Shown piece by piece: positions 13,001 through 23,836 of a stretch of DNA of 64,000 nt. Source of the stretch: Aquila chrysaetos chrysaetos. Lineage: Eukaryota; Chordata; Aves; Accipitriformes; Accipitridae. The stretch lies in NCBI RefSeq assembly GCF_900496995.4, contig NC_044024.1, positions 11,782,698-11,846,697 on the forward strand, read 5' to 3'. The notes beneath the pieces were generated by a model, which was given only the letters and a program-made list of their open reading frames with translations, was not told the origin of the DNA and made no database searches. The translations under genes were made by a program, and so were the position numbers. How positions within the stretch are numbered: the stretch's first letter is position 1; each line of letters starts with the position of its first letter.

Positions 13001-14233
13001 AGGAATAAAATGGCATGATGGGTGTTGTCATATCCCAATGGATGTGATCAATAAAATAACAGCTCCACCAACTAACAAAAAAGAAACCCAAGGTTTCTTA
13101 GGTGTCGTGGGTTTTTGGAGAATGCATATTCCAGGTTACAGTCTGACCATAAGCCCTCTCTATCGAGTGACCCAGAAGAAGAATGACTTTGAATGGGGCC
13201 CTGAAAAACGACAAGCCTTTGAACAAATTAAGCAGGAGACAGTTCATGCAGTAGCCCTTGGGCCAGTCCGGACAGGACAAGATGTGAAAAATGTGCTTTA
13301 CACCTCAGCCAGGGATAACAGCCCCACCTAGAGCCTCTGGCAGAAAGCACCTGGAGAGACTCGAGGTCGACCTCTAGGGTTTTGGAGTCGGGATACAGAG
13401 GATCTGAAGCCCGTTACACTCCAACTGAAAAAGAAATATTAGCAGCATATGAAGAAATTCGAGCCACTTCAGAAGTAGTTGGTGCTGAAGCACAGCTCCT
13501 TTTGGCACCTTGATTGCCTGTGCTGGGCTGGATGTTCAAAGAGAGGGTTCCCCTCTACACATCATGCAACTGACGCCACATGGAGCATGTGGGTTGCACT
13601 GATCACACAATGGGCTCGAATGGGAAACCCTGAGCTCCTGGGAATTCTGGAAGTGATCATGGACTGGCCAGAGGGCCAAAACTTTGGAGTGTCACCAGAG
13701 GAGGAGGCGACGTGTGCTGAAGAGGCCCCACTGTATAATAAACTGTCAGAAAATGAGAGGCAATATGCCCTGTTCACTGATGGGTCCTGTCGCATTGTGG
13801 GAAAGCATCGGAGGTGGAAGGCTGCTGTATGGAGTCCTATATGACAAGTTGAAGAAACCGCTGAAGGAGAAGGTGAATCGAGTCAGTTTACAGAGGTGAA
13901 AGCCATCCAGCTACCGTTAGACATTTCTGAAAGAGAGAAGTGGCCAGTGCTCCTCTCTATACTGACTCCTGGATGGTGGCAAATGCCCTGTGGGGGTGGT
14001 TACAGCAATGGAAGAAGAGCAACTGGCAGCACAGAGGTAAACCCATCTGGGCTGCCACACTGTGGCAAGATATTGCTGTTCGGCTAGAGAAGCTAGTGGT
14101 AAAAGTACGTCACGTACATGCTCACATACCCAAGAGTCGGGCCACTGAAGAACATCAAAACAACCATCAGGTGGATCAGGCTGCCAAGACTGAAGTGGCT
14201 CAGGTGGACCTGGACTGGCAACATAAGGGTGAG
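10005..14233 (+). mobile_element. ERV copy A (same family as copy C), broken, 5'-LTR remnant to RNase H
   Basis: The element starts with only the last part of an LTR (about 10005-10072, ending TTAAACCATGACA). A primer-binding site follows at 10081-10098, TGGTGCCTGAACAGGGAC, close to the tRNA-Lys3 type. Then come the gag region (about 10165-12070), protease remnants (about 12160-12430), an RT region with YIDDIIVWG (about 12858) and an RNase H region with LFTDGSC (about 13770). It stops near 14233, where a reverse-oriented relative begins; integrase and 3' LTR are absent. It is clearly broken, with on the order of ten breaks plus an inserted LTR fragment. It is older than copy C, judging by its degradation. 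Confidence 0.88.
12441..12686 (+). repeat. LTR fragment inserted in copy A
   Basis: The segment starts TGTGCTGGTTTTGGCTGGGA, the 5' end of a second common avian LTR type related to the TGTCCTGG family, and runs to about 12686. It sits where copy C has the start of its RT region, so its arrival was accompanied by loss of internal copy-A sequence. The 3' half of the LTR is missing. No target duplication is visible. Confidence 0.75.
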
Positions 14234-16538
14234 CATATGCTCTCTGAATTGCTGGAAATCCTGGGACAGCTTCTCCACAGCCGAAATGCAGGCTTTTAGG
14301 GAGGAGGAGAGATTTTCTTCATATTGCCAGAGTTGGCGAGCCACTTCATCCACCATCGGTACTCTTCGTCTTTCCAGGTCATTATTGCCAGTGAGTTGGC
14401 ATAGGACGATGGTGCACTCCATACAAACTTCTGCCACATGCATTGTGTGCATGGGACTTCGTCTGGATCTTTGGGTAATTGTGGGTTGTCTGGGTCATAA
14501 TGAATGGTCTCTAGCACGGCTAATTCCCTCAGGTATTGGATACCTCTCTCCATGGTGGTCCACTTGCTTGACTGACATATAACATCTTCCTTGAAGGGGC
14601 ATCTTTCCTTTATGCTTGACAGGAGTCGCCTCCAGAGGCTGAGGGCGTGTGTCCCTTTTCCAATTGTCTTGTCAATGCCACCTTCCCTGGCAAGCGATCC
14701 CAGCTGCTTGGCTTCCCTACCTTCTAATTCCAGGCTACTAGCCCCATTGTCCCAGCATCAGAGCAGCCAGGTGATAATGTGCTCACCTATATGGTGGCCA
14801 AAATCTTTTTGCATATCCCGCAGCTCACTCAAGGATAGGGATCGGGTGATTACCTCTGGTTCTGCCTCTTCCTCCTGTTCCTGTGATGACCCTGGTTCAT
14901 CTTCATCCTTTGCTAAGTGAACTGATTTTTTTGTATATTTCTTCTTTTGTATGGGGGCAACTGATACTGGTGTGGGTTGGTTCACTTGTTCAGTTGCAGT
15001 ACTGATCGCTGGGGTTTGGGTAGCTGCAGTGCCTGTCGCTGGGGTTGGAGGGGCCACAGTGCCTGTCGTCTTGTTGTTAGATCCAGAGACCTTCTCTTCC
15101 CCTTGAGGGTACTGAGTGGTGTTGAACAGGGCTTGATAGGCATGGGCCAGGCCCCAGCATGTTACAGTGATTTGTATCTCTCTGGAGTTGCCAGGGTGAC
15201 AGCATATTTTCCAAATATTCTACTAGTTCTTCTGGATTCTGCACTTGTTCAGGGGTGAATTTCCAAAACACTGGAGGTACCCACTGTCCTAGGTACTTGC
15301 CCATACTACCCCACACACCCTGCCACTCATAATTATCCAGCCTCTGGGCAGATCTCTGGGTGATCTTCTTAAATAGTTGTTTAACCTTAAACAAGAGCTG
15401 AAACACATTCAGGAACATGCTAGTTCCTAGCGATAGGACCATGCTGGTCTCAACATCCCAAGGGAATTCAAATTTTTCAAAATTCTCAAACACCCTTGTA
15501 ACTAGACTGGAGGAGAAGGGAAAGGGGAAGAAAGGTACCCCACCCATAGATTGGCTCTCCGAGGAGGAAAGGTAAATGGTGTAATTATTAATAGTTTCCC
15601 ACAGATGGCTCCCAAAGTATAGAGGTGACGACAATGCTGAGTGCAAATACAAGATTAATCCCACGACCAATAACTTTATCATACCATAAACCAGTGTTAC
15701 ACAATACATCAAAGCAAAAACCTTAATCCACCTCCCACGGATGATAAGCAGCAGCACAGGGACTACATACAGCAAGTAAGGTGAAACATAACAGAACTCT
15801 AAAAACGAGCGCCACAACTCTAAGAACCAATAAATCAACATTGTGACCAAAGACTATTAAACTAATATAATGAATGCTTGTAACAAATTAGTTTAACACG
15901 GTCTGGTCAGGTTTGTTGTTATCTCAACCCTTCGTGCCCCATGTTGGGTGTCAAAATGGACTGTCGTGGTTTAACCCCAGCCAGCAACTAAGCACCACGC
16001 AGCCACTCACTCACTCCCCCCCCCACCCAGTGGGATGGGGGAGAGAGAATCAGAAAAAAAAAGTAAAACTCGTGGGTTGAGATAAGAATGGTTTAATAGA
16101 ACAAAAGAAGAAACTAATAATGATAACACTAATAAAATGACAACAGCAATAATAAAAGGATTGGAATATACAAGTGATGCACAATGCAATTGCTCACCAC
16201 CCACCGACCGATGCCCAGTTAGTCCCCGAGCGGCGATTCCCCACCCCCACTCCCCCAGTTCCTATACTAGATGGGACGTCACATGGTATGGAATAACCCA
16301 TTGGCCACTTTGGGTCAGGTGCCCTGGCTGTGTCCTGTGCCAACTTCTTGTGCCCCTCCAGCTTTCTCGCTGGCTGGGCATGAGAAGCTGAAAAATCCTT
16401 GACTTTAGACTAAACACTACTTAGCAACAACTGAAAACATCAGTTGTTATCAACATTCTTCTCCTACTGAACTCAGAACATAGCACTGTACCAGCTACTA
16501 GGAAGACAATTAACTCTATCCCAGCTGAAACCAGGACA
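14234..16538 (-). mobile_element. ERV copy B (same family), minus strand, 5' LTR plus gag only
   Basis: Read on the minus strand, an LTR (16538 to 15962) is followed by a primer site (15953-15936, TGACACCCAACATGGGGC, near the tRNA-Lys1,2 type). The gag region runs down to about 14234, where it abuts copy A. The gag region again opens with a hydrophobic segment (about 15850-15600) and later holds the charged stretch SVAPIQKKKYTKKSV (about 14970-14925). Protease and everything downstream are absent. It is broken, with several breaks. Confidence 0.87.
15962..16538 (-). repeat. 5' LTR of copy B
   Basis: This 577-bp LTR on the minus strand begins TGTCCTGGTTTCAGCTGGGA (at 16538) and ends TTAAACCACGACA (at 15962). 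It is of the same type as the solo LTR at 4933-5503. It includes a TATA-like region and the run of A/T triplets seen in the solo LTR. Confidence 0.9.
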
Positions 16539-16567
16539 CTGGGGTGGAGTTAATTTTCTTCATAGTA
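16539..16567 (+). repeat. Scrap of a second LTR 5' end
   Basis: GGAGTTAATTTTCTTCATAG matches positions about 20-45 of the TGTCCTGG/TGTGCTGG LTRs, in the opposite orientation to copy B's LTR. It ends exactly where the mosaic ERV LTR begins at 16568. The rest of this LTR is not found to the right of the mosaic element. Confidence 0.6.
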
Positions 16568-16798
16568 TGTAGGGAACACCGTTCGGAAGATCTTGCGATG
16601 TCATGGAAAAGGTAGAAGGCTAGTCGTCGCCTCCCTATGACATATCAGTAATCCCACCTACCGTTGTTAGTATAAAAGGAATTAACTGCGCAATAAAGGA
16701 CGGAGTTGGCACTCACACCATGTGTGTTATCTGTCTCTTCCCTGGTCCAGGCCGACCAGTGATCTAATCGCGGCACCTTGATATGTAGCACTGCTACA
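16568..16798 (+). repeat. 5' LTR of the mosaic ERV
   Basis: The 231-bp LTR has termini TGTAG and CTACA (perfect inverted repeat), a TATA-like TAGTATAAAAGG (about 16670) and AATAAA near 16693. It is about 98% identical to the copy at 21962-22191. Confidence 0.88.
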
Positions 16799-16801
16799 TA
16801 G

Positions 16802-16819
16802 TGGTGACCCCGACGTGAT
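16802..16819 (+). promoter_or_regulatory. Primer-binding site, tRNA-Trp type
   Basis: TGGTGACCCCGACGTGAT is complementary to the 3' end of tRNA-Trp and is the site used by avian leukosis/sarcoma viruses. It lies three bases inside the 5' LTR. Confidence 0.92.
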
Positions 16820-17146
16820 CGGCCGCACAGGCGACGATGAGGCTTGCGCAAGCGATTAAGGTATTAAAGGTGTTAGCTTATGAGGTGGGTGCCCCGCGGT
16901 TCGATTAGGAGGGGCCCACGGGCGAATGCATCCAATGGATGCTGCGCCGGGGGGACATTGAGTTTCCTAGATAAGTTTTGAGCCCCCCAAATTGGGGAGA
17001 GATTCGGGAGTCCTTGCTCCGATCCGAGCGCGGAGCCGCTGAACGATCGCAGAGTTGGGGGAAGGTGGAGCAGGTGGTCGCGGCGGGACGGGAGGCTGAG
17101 GCGTGCTGGCTGGCGGCGCGAGCTGCTGCGTCTGCGGGTGCAGCGC

Positions 17147-17236
17147 CTCCTCGGGAGCAGCGGGGACAGCGCCCTCGGGAGCAGCGGGGACAGCGCCCTC
17201 GGGGACAGCGGGGACAGCGCCCTCGGGGACAGCGGG
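17147..17236 (+). repeat. 24-bp tandem repeat in the mosaic ERV gag region
   Basis: About 3.8 units of a 24-bp GC-rich motif containing GGGGACAGCGCCCTCGGG. The unit length is a multiple of three. Confidence 0.8.
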
Positions 17237-18799
17237 TCGGACTCAGACGGAGCGGGGCGGCCGTGGAGCGGGGCTCGCAGAGTGGTCCGTCTTTGACTGC
17301 GGACATGGGCACGGAGGGTGCGGCGGAGACGGAGGTTTTTCCTGCAGAGGCGGCACCAGCAGGACCTGATGCGCCCCCCCCCCCAGTATCCACGAGAGGA
17401 GTTGCGGCGGGTGGTTCGGCAGCTCATGGGGAGGGACGGTTTGCAACGCCTCAGGCACAGGCACAGGGCATACGCGGGCGTGACTTTACGGCAGTTGCAA
17501 CAACTGCCTTGGCCGCACTTGGGCGTGTCGCGGCCATGGATAGAGCGGACCCCCCTTGCGTGAAAGTTCCGCAGGGGATTGCCGAGAGGTTTACTGCCTT
17601 TTTAGATCGGCTTCAGCTTGCTATGCGGGCGGCAAACCTCCCGGAGGCGGCTAAAGAGGCGATTGTGCTTGAATGTGCTAGGGCTCAAGCTAACCCACAG
17701 AGCGCAGCGCTTGTCTCTCATTTGCCAGCGGGTTCGTCCCTAGGTAACATGATACGCCATGTACTGGAGAGAGAGCAACACCGGGAAGCGCGTCCGATAG
17801 TGGCGGCCTTGCAACAAGTTTTGCAGGCGGGTACAGCCTGATACTGCTTTTGAGGAGGCAGTCTGTAAGCAGGCCGCTAATGAGCAGGATTCTGATTCTG
17901 ATAATAATTCTTTTGTATCAGGCAGGGTGGACTCTGAAAAAGAGCCAGATTTATATCCCTCATTACCTCCACCGCTGCCTCCCACGGCCTCTGCGCGGCC
18001 GGGACCGCTGCCGTGCCGCCGCCGTCTCCCACCCCCCCACCCCAATGGCCTGGTACTCCCTCTCCAGGGTCTGCAGAACTTACAACGGAACCTGGCTTTG
18101 CTGCACTGCCTGTATCTCCTTCTCCTGCTAATCCCTCTAACTCTGTGCCTCTGTCTAATCCATGACGATTCACTTAATAATTTGGGAAAAAATACACATA
18201 GTTTGATGCAATGCTGTCGAGGAAAAGCTCTACAGCAAGGAGATACCATGTTTACTTTTCCTGTTGTATGCACACCTGCCTCAAGAAATGCAAGAACCTC
18301 AAGAGTTAGAGTTCTTAGGATCAGTCATCATGAATCCCTGTGTGATGTTTAATTACACCCATAACACCACTCAAAAGGGTCAGAATGTAAATGCTATTTT
18401 GCCTGTATATAGAAATGCTACAGCTTGGTGTAACTATATCTATTCCAGAATATCACACTCTTTTTTCTATTCCAGCTGCTTTACCTACGCGGATGTTTTT
18501 AATTTGTGGAAATAGAGCGTGGGAGAGGAATTCCATTGAAACTTAACGGGAGGCCATGTAGCCTCGGACGACTTGCGTTACTAACACCCGATATCAATAT
18601 GATTCACAGTAAAAGGCTCACGATAACTGACACAGCTTTAAGTGGATGGCTAACAAGTTTGAGAATTACGGGATGGTTGAAAGATTTGCTTATACATAAC
18701 TTAGTTATTTTAATTGTAATATTAGCAGTTGTAATGATTGTACCACGTATCATAAAATAGTTGAACGTATGATTGCAAAAGCATTTCATGTAACTTGGC

Positions 18800-19367
18800 T
18801 TGCATAAAAATAATTAAAAAAAAAAAAAAAAGAGAGAGAGAGAGGAAGAGACAGAAAAAAAAAATTAATGAAAACAAACGGCTGGAGAGGGGGAAGAGAG
18901 ATGCGGTTGCGGAACACACAGACATGGCAGCTGAAGAGTGAGAACATCTAAGAGAAATAACCCTGCAGACACCAAGGTCAGTGCAGAAGGAGGGGGAGGA
19001 GATGCTCCAGGCGCCGGAGCAGAGATTCCCCTGCAGCCCGTGGGGAAGACCATGGTGAGACGGGTCGTTCCCCTGCGGTCTATGGAGGTCCACGCTGGAG
19101 CAGTGTGCTCCTGAAGGACTGCACGCTGTGGAGGGGACCCATGCTGAAGATCTTCGTGGAGGACTGTCTACCGTGGGAGAGATCCCACGCTGGAACAGGG
19201 GAAGAGTGCGATGAGTGCTGCCACTGAGGAGGATGAAGTGACAGAGATAATGTGTGATGAACTAACCGCAAAACCTCATTTCCCGTTCCCCTGTCCAGCT
19301 GTGGAGGAGAGAGTGATAGGATAGCTATGGTAGGTAACTGGTGTCCAGCCAGGATCAACCCATCACA
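18800..19367 (+). repeat. LTR fragment of a second ERVL-like family inside the mosaic ERV
   Basis: A purine-rich stretch (A-run, then GA repeats, about 18816-18853) leads into sequence with repeated CCACGCTGGA-type units and ends AACCCATCACA. This layout is typical of a common bird LTR rich in such repeats. The usual TGT 5' end is missing, so it is a fragment. Confidence 0.65.
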
Positions 19368-20177
19368 TAGACAAAATGCATTGTAAAATAGAATGAAATT
19401 ACATTGCAATTGGGAATTTCAAAAACAAGGGCTCTGTGTAACTCCTTTACAAGGGAATGAAAGTGTATGTGATTGGAATTAGGTGAAGGCACATTTGCAA
19501 GGTGCATTTGCTACTAATATTGCAGGAGAGACCTAAGACCTTGCACAGATATTACAAGATCAAATGGGAAATATACGAAATTAGCAGAATAAGGTGTTTT
19601 TCAAAGAATTGTCTAATACTGTTGAATGCTTAAATCCAAAAACATGATTTGAAGGTTTAAATTTGTATATCTGAATTTATATTGCTATTGGAGAATTATT
19701 AATCATTTGTGTGTTTGCAGCAATCAGAATCACCTGAGGAGCAGTACGAGGATTGCGTTAGTTCGAAGCTAGAGTCCTCGCTGCCTTCGTCGTGAATCTG
19801 ATGTTCCTAAACAAAAAAGGGGGCAATGTGGGAGCAGCTCGGAACACCTGGCATTTGTTTTCAAGAGTGACCGTTAGAATTTGTTGTGCTGCATGTTTGC
19901 CAAGCCTTGAAGAACTAGTTTTACAAGGTCAGGTTGGAGGATGGCCTTGTGTAGGCCTGGGAAGATGTGGCTGAAGACAGTCACGAGCATGTCTATGGAA
20001 TGTTTTTATCTTTAACTGTTCTGAGGACTGGCAAACATCCCAGCTGGGTCAGATATGCCCTCCTGTGCTAGTAGTATTGGCTGTGAGTCGTTAGTACTTT
20101 CTGGATCTTTGTTGAAACATATATAAGTTGGATTCTTTTGTGAAATAAAGGGAATCTTGCACAAAAAAAAAAAAAAA
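19368..20177 (+). mobile_element. Betaretrovirus-like ERV 3' end finishing in poly(A)
   Basis: A decayed env-tail region is followed by a polypurine tract (about 19812-19829, AAAAAAGGGGGCAA) and a U3 beginning TGTGGGAGCAGC at 19830. A TATA-like ATATAAG (about 20120) and AATAAA (20144-20149) follow, then 15 A residues (20163-20177). Ending in poly(A) 13 bases after AATAAA is the form of a polyadenylated RNA, not of integrated proviral DNA. No U5 follows. It is broken, with several breaks. Confidence 0.7.
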
Positions 20178-20266
20178 GGGCAAATTGTGGGAGATTTCAT
20201 AGAAAATGGGGGAACATTTCTTTGAGCCTGATTATTTAGAGTTAGCATAAGTAGCCCGCAGTCAAC

Positions 20267-20915
20267 ATGAGTGGACCAGAGTACGCTCCCTTTAAGCCAC
20301 TACAGTATTTGCATGTTACCGTAGACACCTATAGTAAATATATTCTCGCTACAGCGCACAGGAAGCAGAATAGCTTGGCGGTTGTACAACACTGGCGTGC
20401 TTGCATAGCCCAACTGGGGATTCCACGACAGATCAAGACGGATAATGGTACAGCTTATACTGCGGAAAAGGTGAAACGATTTTGTGCAATCTGGGGTATA
20501 GCCCTTGTACATGGCATTCCTTATAACAGCACTGACCAGACCATTGTAGAACGAGCACATCGAACCTTAAAGACCCTGCTAGATCGTCTTAGGGGGGGGG
20601 GACCAGGCGGAGCCCTCCTGCTTACGGGATAATTCACCTGTTCTCCGTACACAGTGTCTCCTGTTAACTGTGTTAACTTCATTAAATCAGACAATTCGGG
20701 GGGACCTGGACCAGATGACGGCGCAACGACATTTTATGGCTACGGAAGAGAAAGGCCCCTACCCACTGGTCCGTGTGCGTGATCCCCAGACACGCCAATG
20801 GGACGGACCGTTTGAGCTGCGTTGCCTCGGGCGGGGGTACGCCTGTGTACAGACACCTGAAGGGCTACTGAAATGGGTCCCTAGTCGCATGGTTCGTCCT
20901 GTCCTAACCTCATAG
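20267..20915 (+). pseudogene. ERV integrase region (betaretrovirus/alpharetrovirus type)
   Basis: Integrase core signatures are visible: HVTVDTYSKYI, KTDNGTAYT and the block IVERAHRTLKTLL, followed by a C-terminal region ending LLKWVPSRMVRPV. The N-terminal zinc-binding part and all of RT are absent upstream. It is a fossil fragment within the mosaic element. Confidence 0.8.
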
Positions 20916-21612
20916 TGTTTTGAGTGTTTTTTCTTTACAGATTACTGTTATCCTTTCCTGGCTTATGACGCCTTGGGTATCTGCTGCGAATTTCTGACAC
21001 TACACCACTTAATGAATAAGACAACAGAACTTCGGAGACAATAAGGAGCTGCAAGACCTTTATAGCAATTAAGAACACTATCATTTTGGCTTGGAGTATT
21101 TAACTGCGGGATGGGGACTTAGGAGTTGGTTTGTATCTTTGTTAAAAATCAGGGTTTCTTTTATTCTTGTGTATTTTATTAGGTATAATGTTGCTTTTAC
21201 TGTGTTTAATTAATTGTGTTCATATATCTTGTAGGTCACCTTAGCCGACATAACAGGTCAAGATTCTCTGTGCACTGCAACCACATCACAAAGCCCATGA
21301 ACCAATAGACAGGATGGCTATGACTCATGCGGCACATCTGGCCAGCGACCGCATGTGCCATAGGCTCCCCATGTTTCAACTGAGGGGAATTTTAGCACCC
21401 GCTGGCCATGCGTGCTAAAATCTGTTCCTCTGCAAATGTACAAATACCGGAATTTTCCGAAGAGCATCGGGCTGGTGTACGGCAAGGCCATCGTTGCCTC
21501 TGTGGGGATGCCCACGTAAAGCTGGCACCTACCGATTGCTGGGCTGAGTTCGCGGATGGTGGTGACTAGATCTGCTAATGCTCTTCTAATAGAAAAAGGG
21601 AGGGGGAATTGT

Positions 21613-21961
21613 TGTGGGAACATATTTAGCTAACGGTCACAAGAGCATTCCAGACGCCTTTAGAAGGCCTTGAACAGAATAAACAGAAGACAAAAATAAG
21701 TAAGATACCAATTAGAAAAACACAGGTGCATATTCCACGATAAAGAGAACTTGGCACAAACAACCTCAATTCGGCAGTTTATCTTGACCAATTAGACTGA
21801 GATAAGTCTCGTATGTTTAGTTAGTATGACCAATTATATTTTATGTTTATGCGCGTGTGCAGTGTTGATGCAGCCAATCATTGAGTGCAACTGGACGCGT
21901 GGACAGTGCATGAATAGTGTGTGTAACCAATGGGAGCTAGTTGGACATGAGGAGGGGGAGA
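21613..21961 (+). repeat. U3 piece of a TGTGGGAAC-type LTR
   Basis: It begins TGTGGGAACATATTTAGC directly after a polypurine tract (AAAAAGGGAGGGGGAATT, about 21593-21610). It matches, in opposite orientation, the U3 half of the complete solo LTR at 39395-39835. Homology stops near 21937, and a second purine-rich tract (GAGGAGGGGGAGA) leads into the next LTR. Confidence 0.8.
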
Positions 21962-22191
21962 TGTAGGGAACACTGTTCGGAAGATCTCGCGATGTCACGG
22001 AAAGGTAGAAGGCTAGTCGTCGCCTCCCTATGACATATCAGTAATCCCACCTACCGTTGTTAGTATAAAAGGAATTAACTGCGCAATAAAGGACGGAGTT
22101 GGCACTCACACCATGTGTGTTACCTGTCTCTTCCCTGGTCCAGGCCGACCAGTGATCTAATCGCGGCACCTTGATATGTAGCACTGCTACA
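21962..22191 (+). repeat. 3' LTR of the mosaic ERV
   Basis: The 230-bp LTR is the near-identical partner of 16568-16798 (about five differences in total). The six bases outside the two LTRs (ATAGTA and CAATAA) do not match, so no target duplication survives. Confidence 0.87.
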
Positions 22192-23812
22192 CAATAATAA
22201 CCTTATCTCATTTTATATTAATTTCTAACAGTCTTATAGTCCTAAATTTCTAAAATCTTCTACAGTCATGAGCGGTTTGTGAGCCTTTGGGACTTGGGGG
22301 TTGTTTGGGGAGTAACTTCCTCTTCCCTGCAGATGTGATCTTTGTCATGCATGGTGAGCTGTCCTGCTCAGCATATCAGAACAGCATCTCAGAACACAGA
22401 GCAGTGCACCCTCCAGCATGCTCTCCCTGTCCTGTTGCTGATCAGCTTCTTTTCACCTGTGGTTCCTTGCTAGGCAGAGTTCATTTTTATGAAGAGTTCG
22501 TTGTTCGTAGTTAAGCAGAACTTGCCTCACCACAATGTTTGAGATATTAATTCTTTCAGTCTCTCACAAGCGTGAGGGACTGGAAGGAGCCAGTTCTCCG
22601 ATCCCTGTCCAGGGGAAACAGGAGCTTGTGGGCATGCAAAGTGTTTCTGGGGTCAGTCCCCAGCAGGGCTGGGGAGAGCTGGGCCACTACAGCTGCAGTG
22701 CCTCCATCCCTGACGTGGGCTTACTCTCTGCCTTCTGTCGCTGGCGGAGGAGCCCTGTGGCTTTGCACCATGGATGGAAAAGCAGCTGTGGGTAAAGTCA
22801 TGAGAAGAGGGCTGAGACCAAAACCACGCAGGCACACACATGCATGCAGCGCCCGGCATCAGACCTGCAGCCTAGCCACTGGGACCAACAGCATGACTGC
22901 ACCCCCCTGCACCATCACTGCTGGTGGAGAACTGCAGCCCTGTGCCACTGTCCTGCACCTTGCAAATGCCAGGATCACAGGGGGAGAAGGGATGGGCATG
23001 AGAAAGAGTTGGGTGGGAGGGAAGAGTCTGGTGGAGGGGTCTTGCGCCTGAGTGAAGCCCGGGTATCTGATGTGAGAGCAGGGAAATGGCAATGAAGGAA
23101 CAGCCAAGTGTGGGTTTGTTTTCCCAGCCTCAGAGAGGATGGTAGGGAGCTCTGACAGACCTCAGCAGTGTCCCTTAACAACACCAAGATACCCATATGT
23201 ATCATGCTGCGTGTCGTCTGAATTCATGTTTGCTATACCCATTGGGTTGCTCATGTACAAGCAAAAACATGGTTTTCCCCTGCTGAGGAACCACAGATTT
23301 TGCTATTTAGTAGGGTGTGCTTACCTAGCACACAGCAGCCTACTTCCACCACTCCAGCCTCACATCCTTCCTTAGCAGAGGGTAGCACGGAACAGCACAA
23401 GAGAAGCCAGGAGAAAAGATGGTTACCACACCTGGGACAGCAGAGTGCTGCTGGCTGCCCAGACCAGCCTGTGGCAGCAGTGTGGTGGCCTGTCTTTTCA
23501 CCAGTGTGGAACAGTAAGATTCTCTGTGCAGGCTTCCCTGCAGGCCTGAGCCCCACAGGAGAGAAGGCAGTGCTAAAAAGCCAGTGTGTGAGCCTGGCAG
23601 GCTCATGCTCTTAAGTCCCCAGTCCTGTTTTCCATGTGCTACGCAAGCTCGTGGCCTTCACATAACAGTTTGGGGACCGTGAAGTTGTGTTTGCAGTAAC
23701 CTGGGGCACCAGGGAATGACAGAGGTACCACAGGGGTCTTCAATACCTACAAGTGACGGTATGTATGGAGCCAGCTCGTGCAGATGTCTGCTCCAACACC
23801 TCCTGCATTTTT
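22192..23812. other. Intergenic sequence upstream of the receptor gene
   Basis: No confident gene or repeat was found. An untranslated first exon of the receptor gene could lie here, because a splice acceptor precedes its coding exon. Confidence 0.5.
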
Positions 23813-23836
23813 CTTTCCAGTTCCGTGGCCCTGACG

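Larger units (their letters stand above)
16568..22191 (+). mobile_element. Mosaic alpharetrovirus-like ERV with embedded ERV pieces, broken
   Basis: Two short LTRs bound the element. Immediately inside the first is an exact tRNA-Trp primer site (16802-16819, TGGTGACCCCGACGTGAT), as in avian leukosis/sarcoma viruses. Recognisable parts, in order, are a gag region (about 16978-17850), proline-rich gag-like sequence (to about 18100), env SU/TM remnants (about 18260-18760), a foreign LTR fragment (about 18800-19367), a betaretrovirus-like 3' end with poly(A) (about 19368-20177), an integrase region (20267-20915), further 3' sequence and a U3-only LTR piece. Env lies before integrase, so the order is not that of a normal provirus. 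It is broken many times over. LTR difference (about 2%) suggests a few million years, assuming about 2e-9 changes per site per year. Confidence 0.82.

Noticed and set aside
17147-17236. CRISPR-like spaced repeats
   Set aside because: The repeats are contiguous without spacers, GC-rich and inside a retroviral gag region of a vertebrate genome.
16873-17427. Minus-strand open frames opposite the mosaic ERV gag
   Set aside because: Shadows of the 24-bp GC-rich repeat and of the plus-strand gag sequence.
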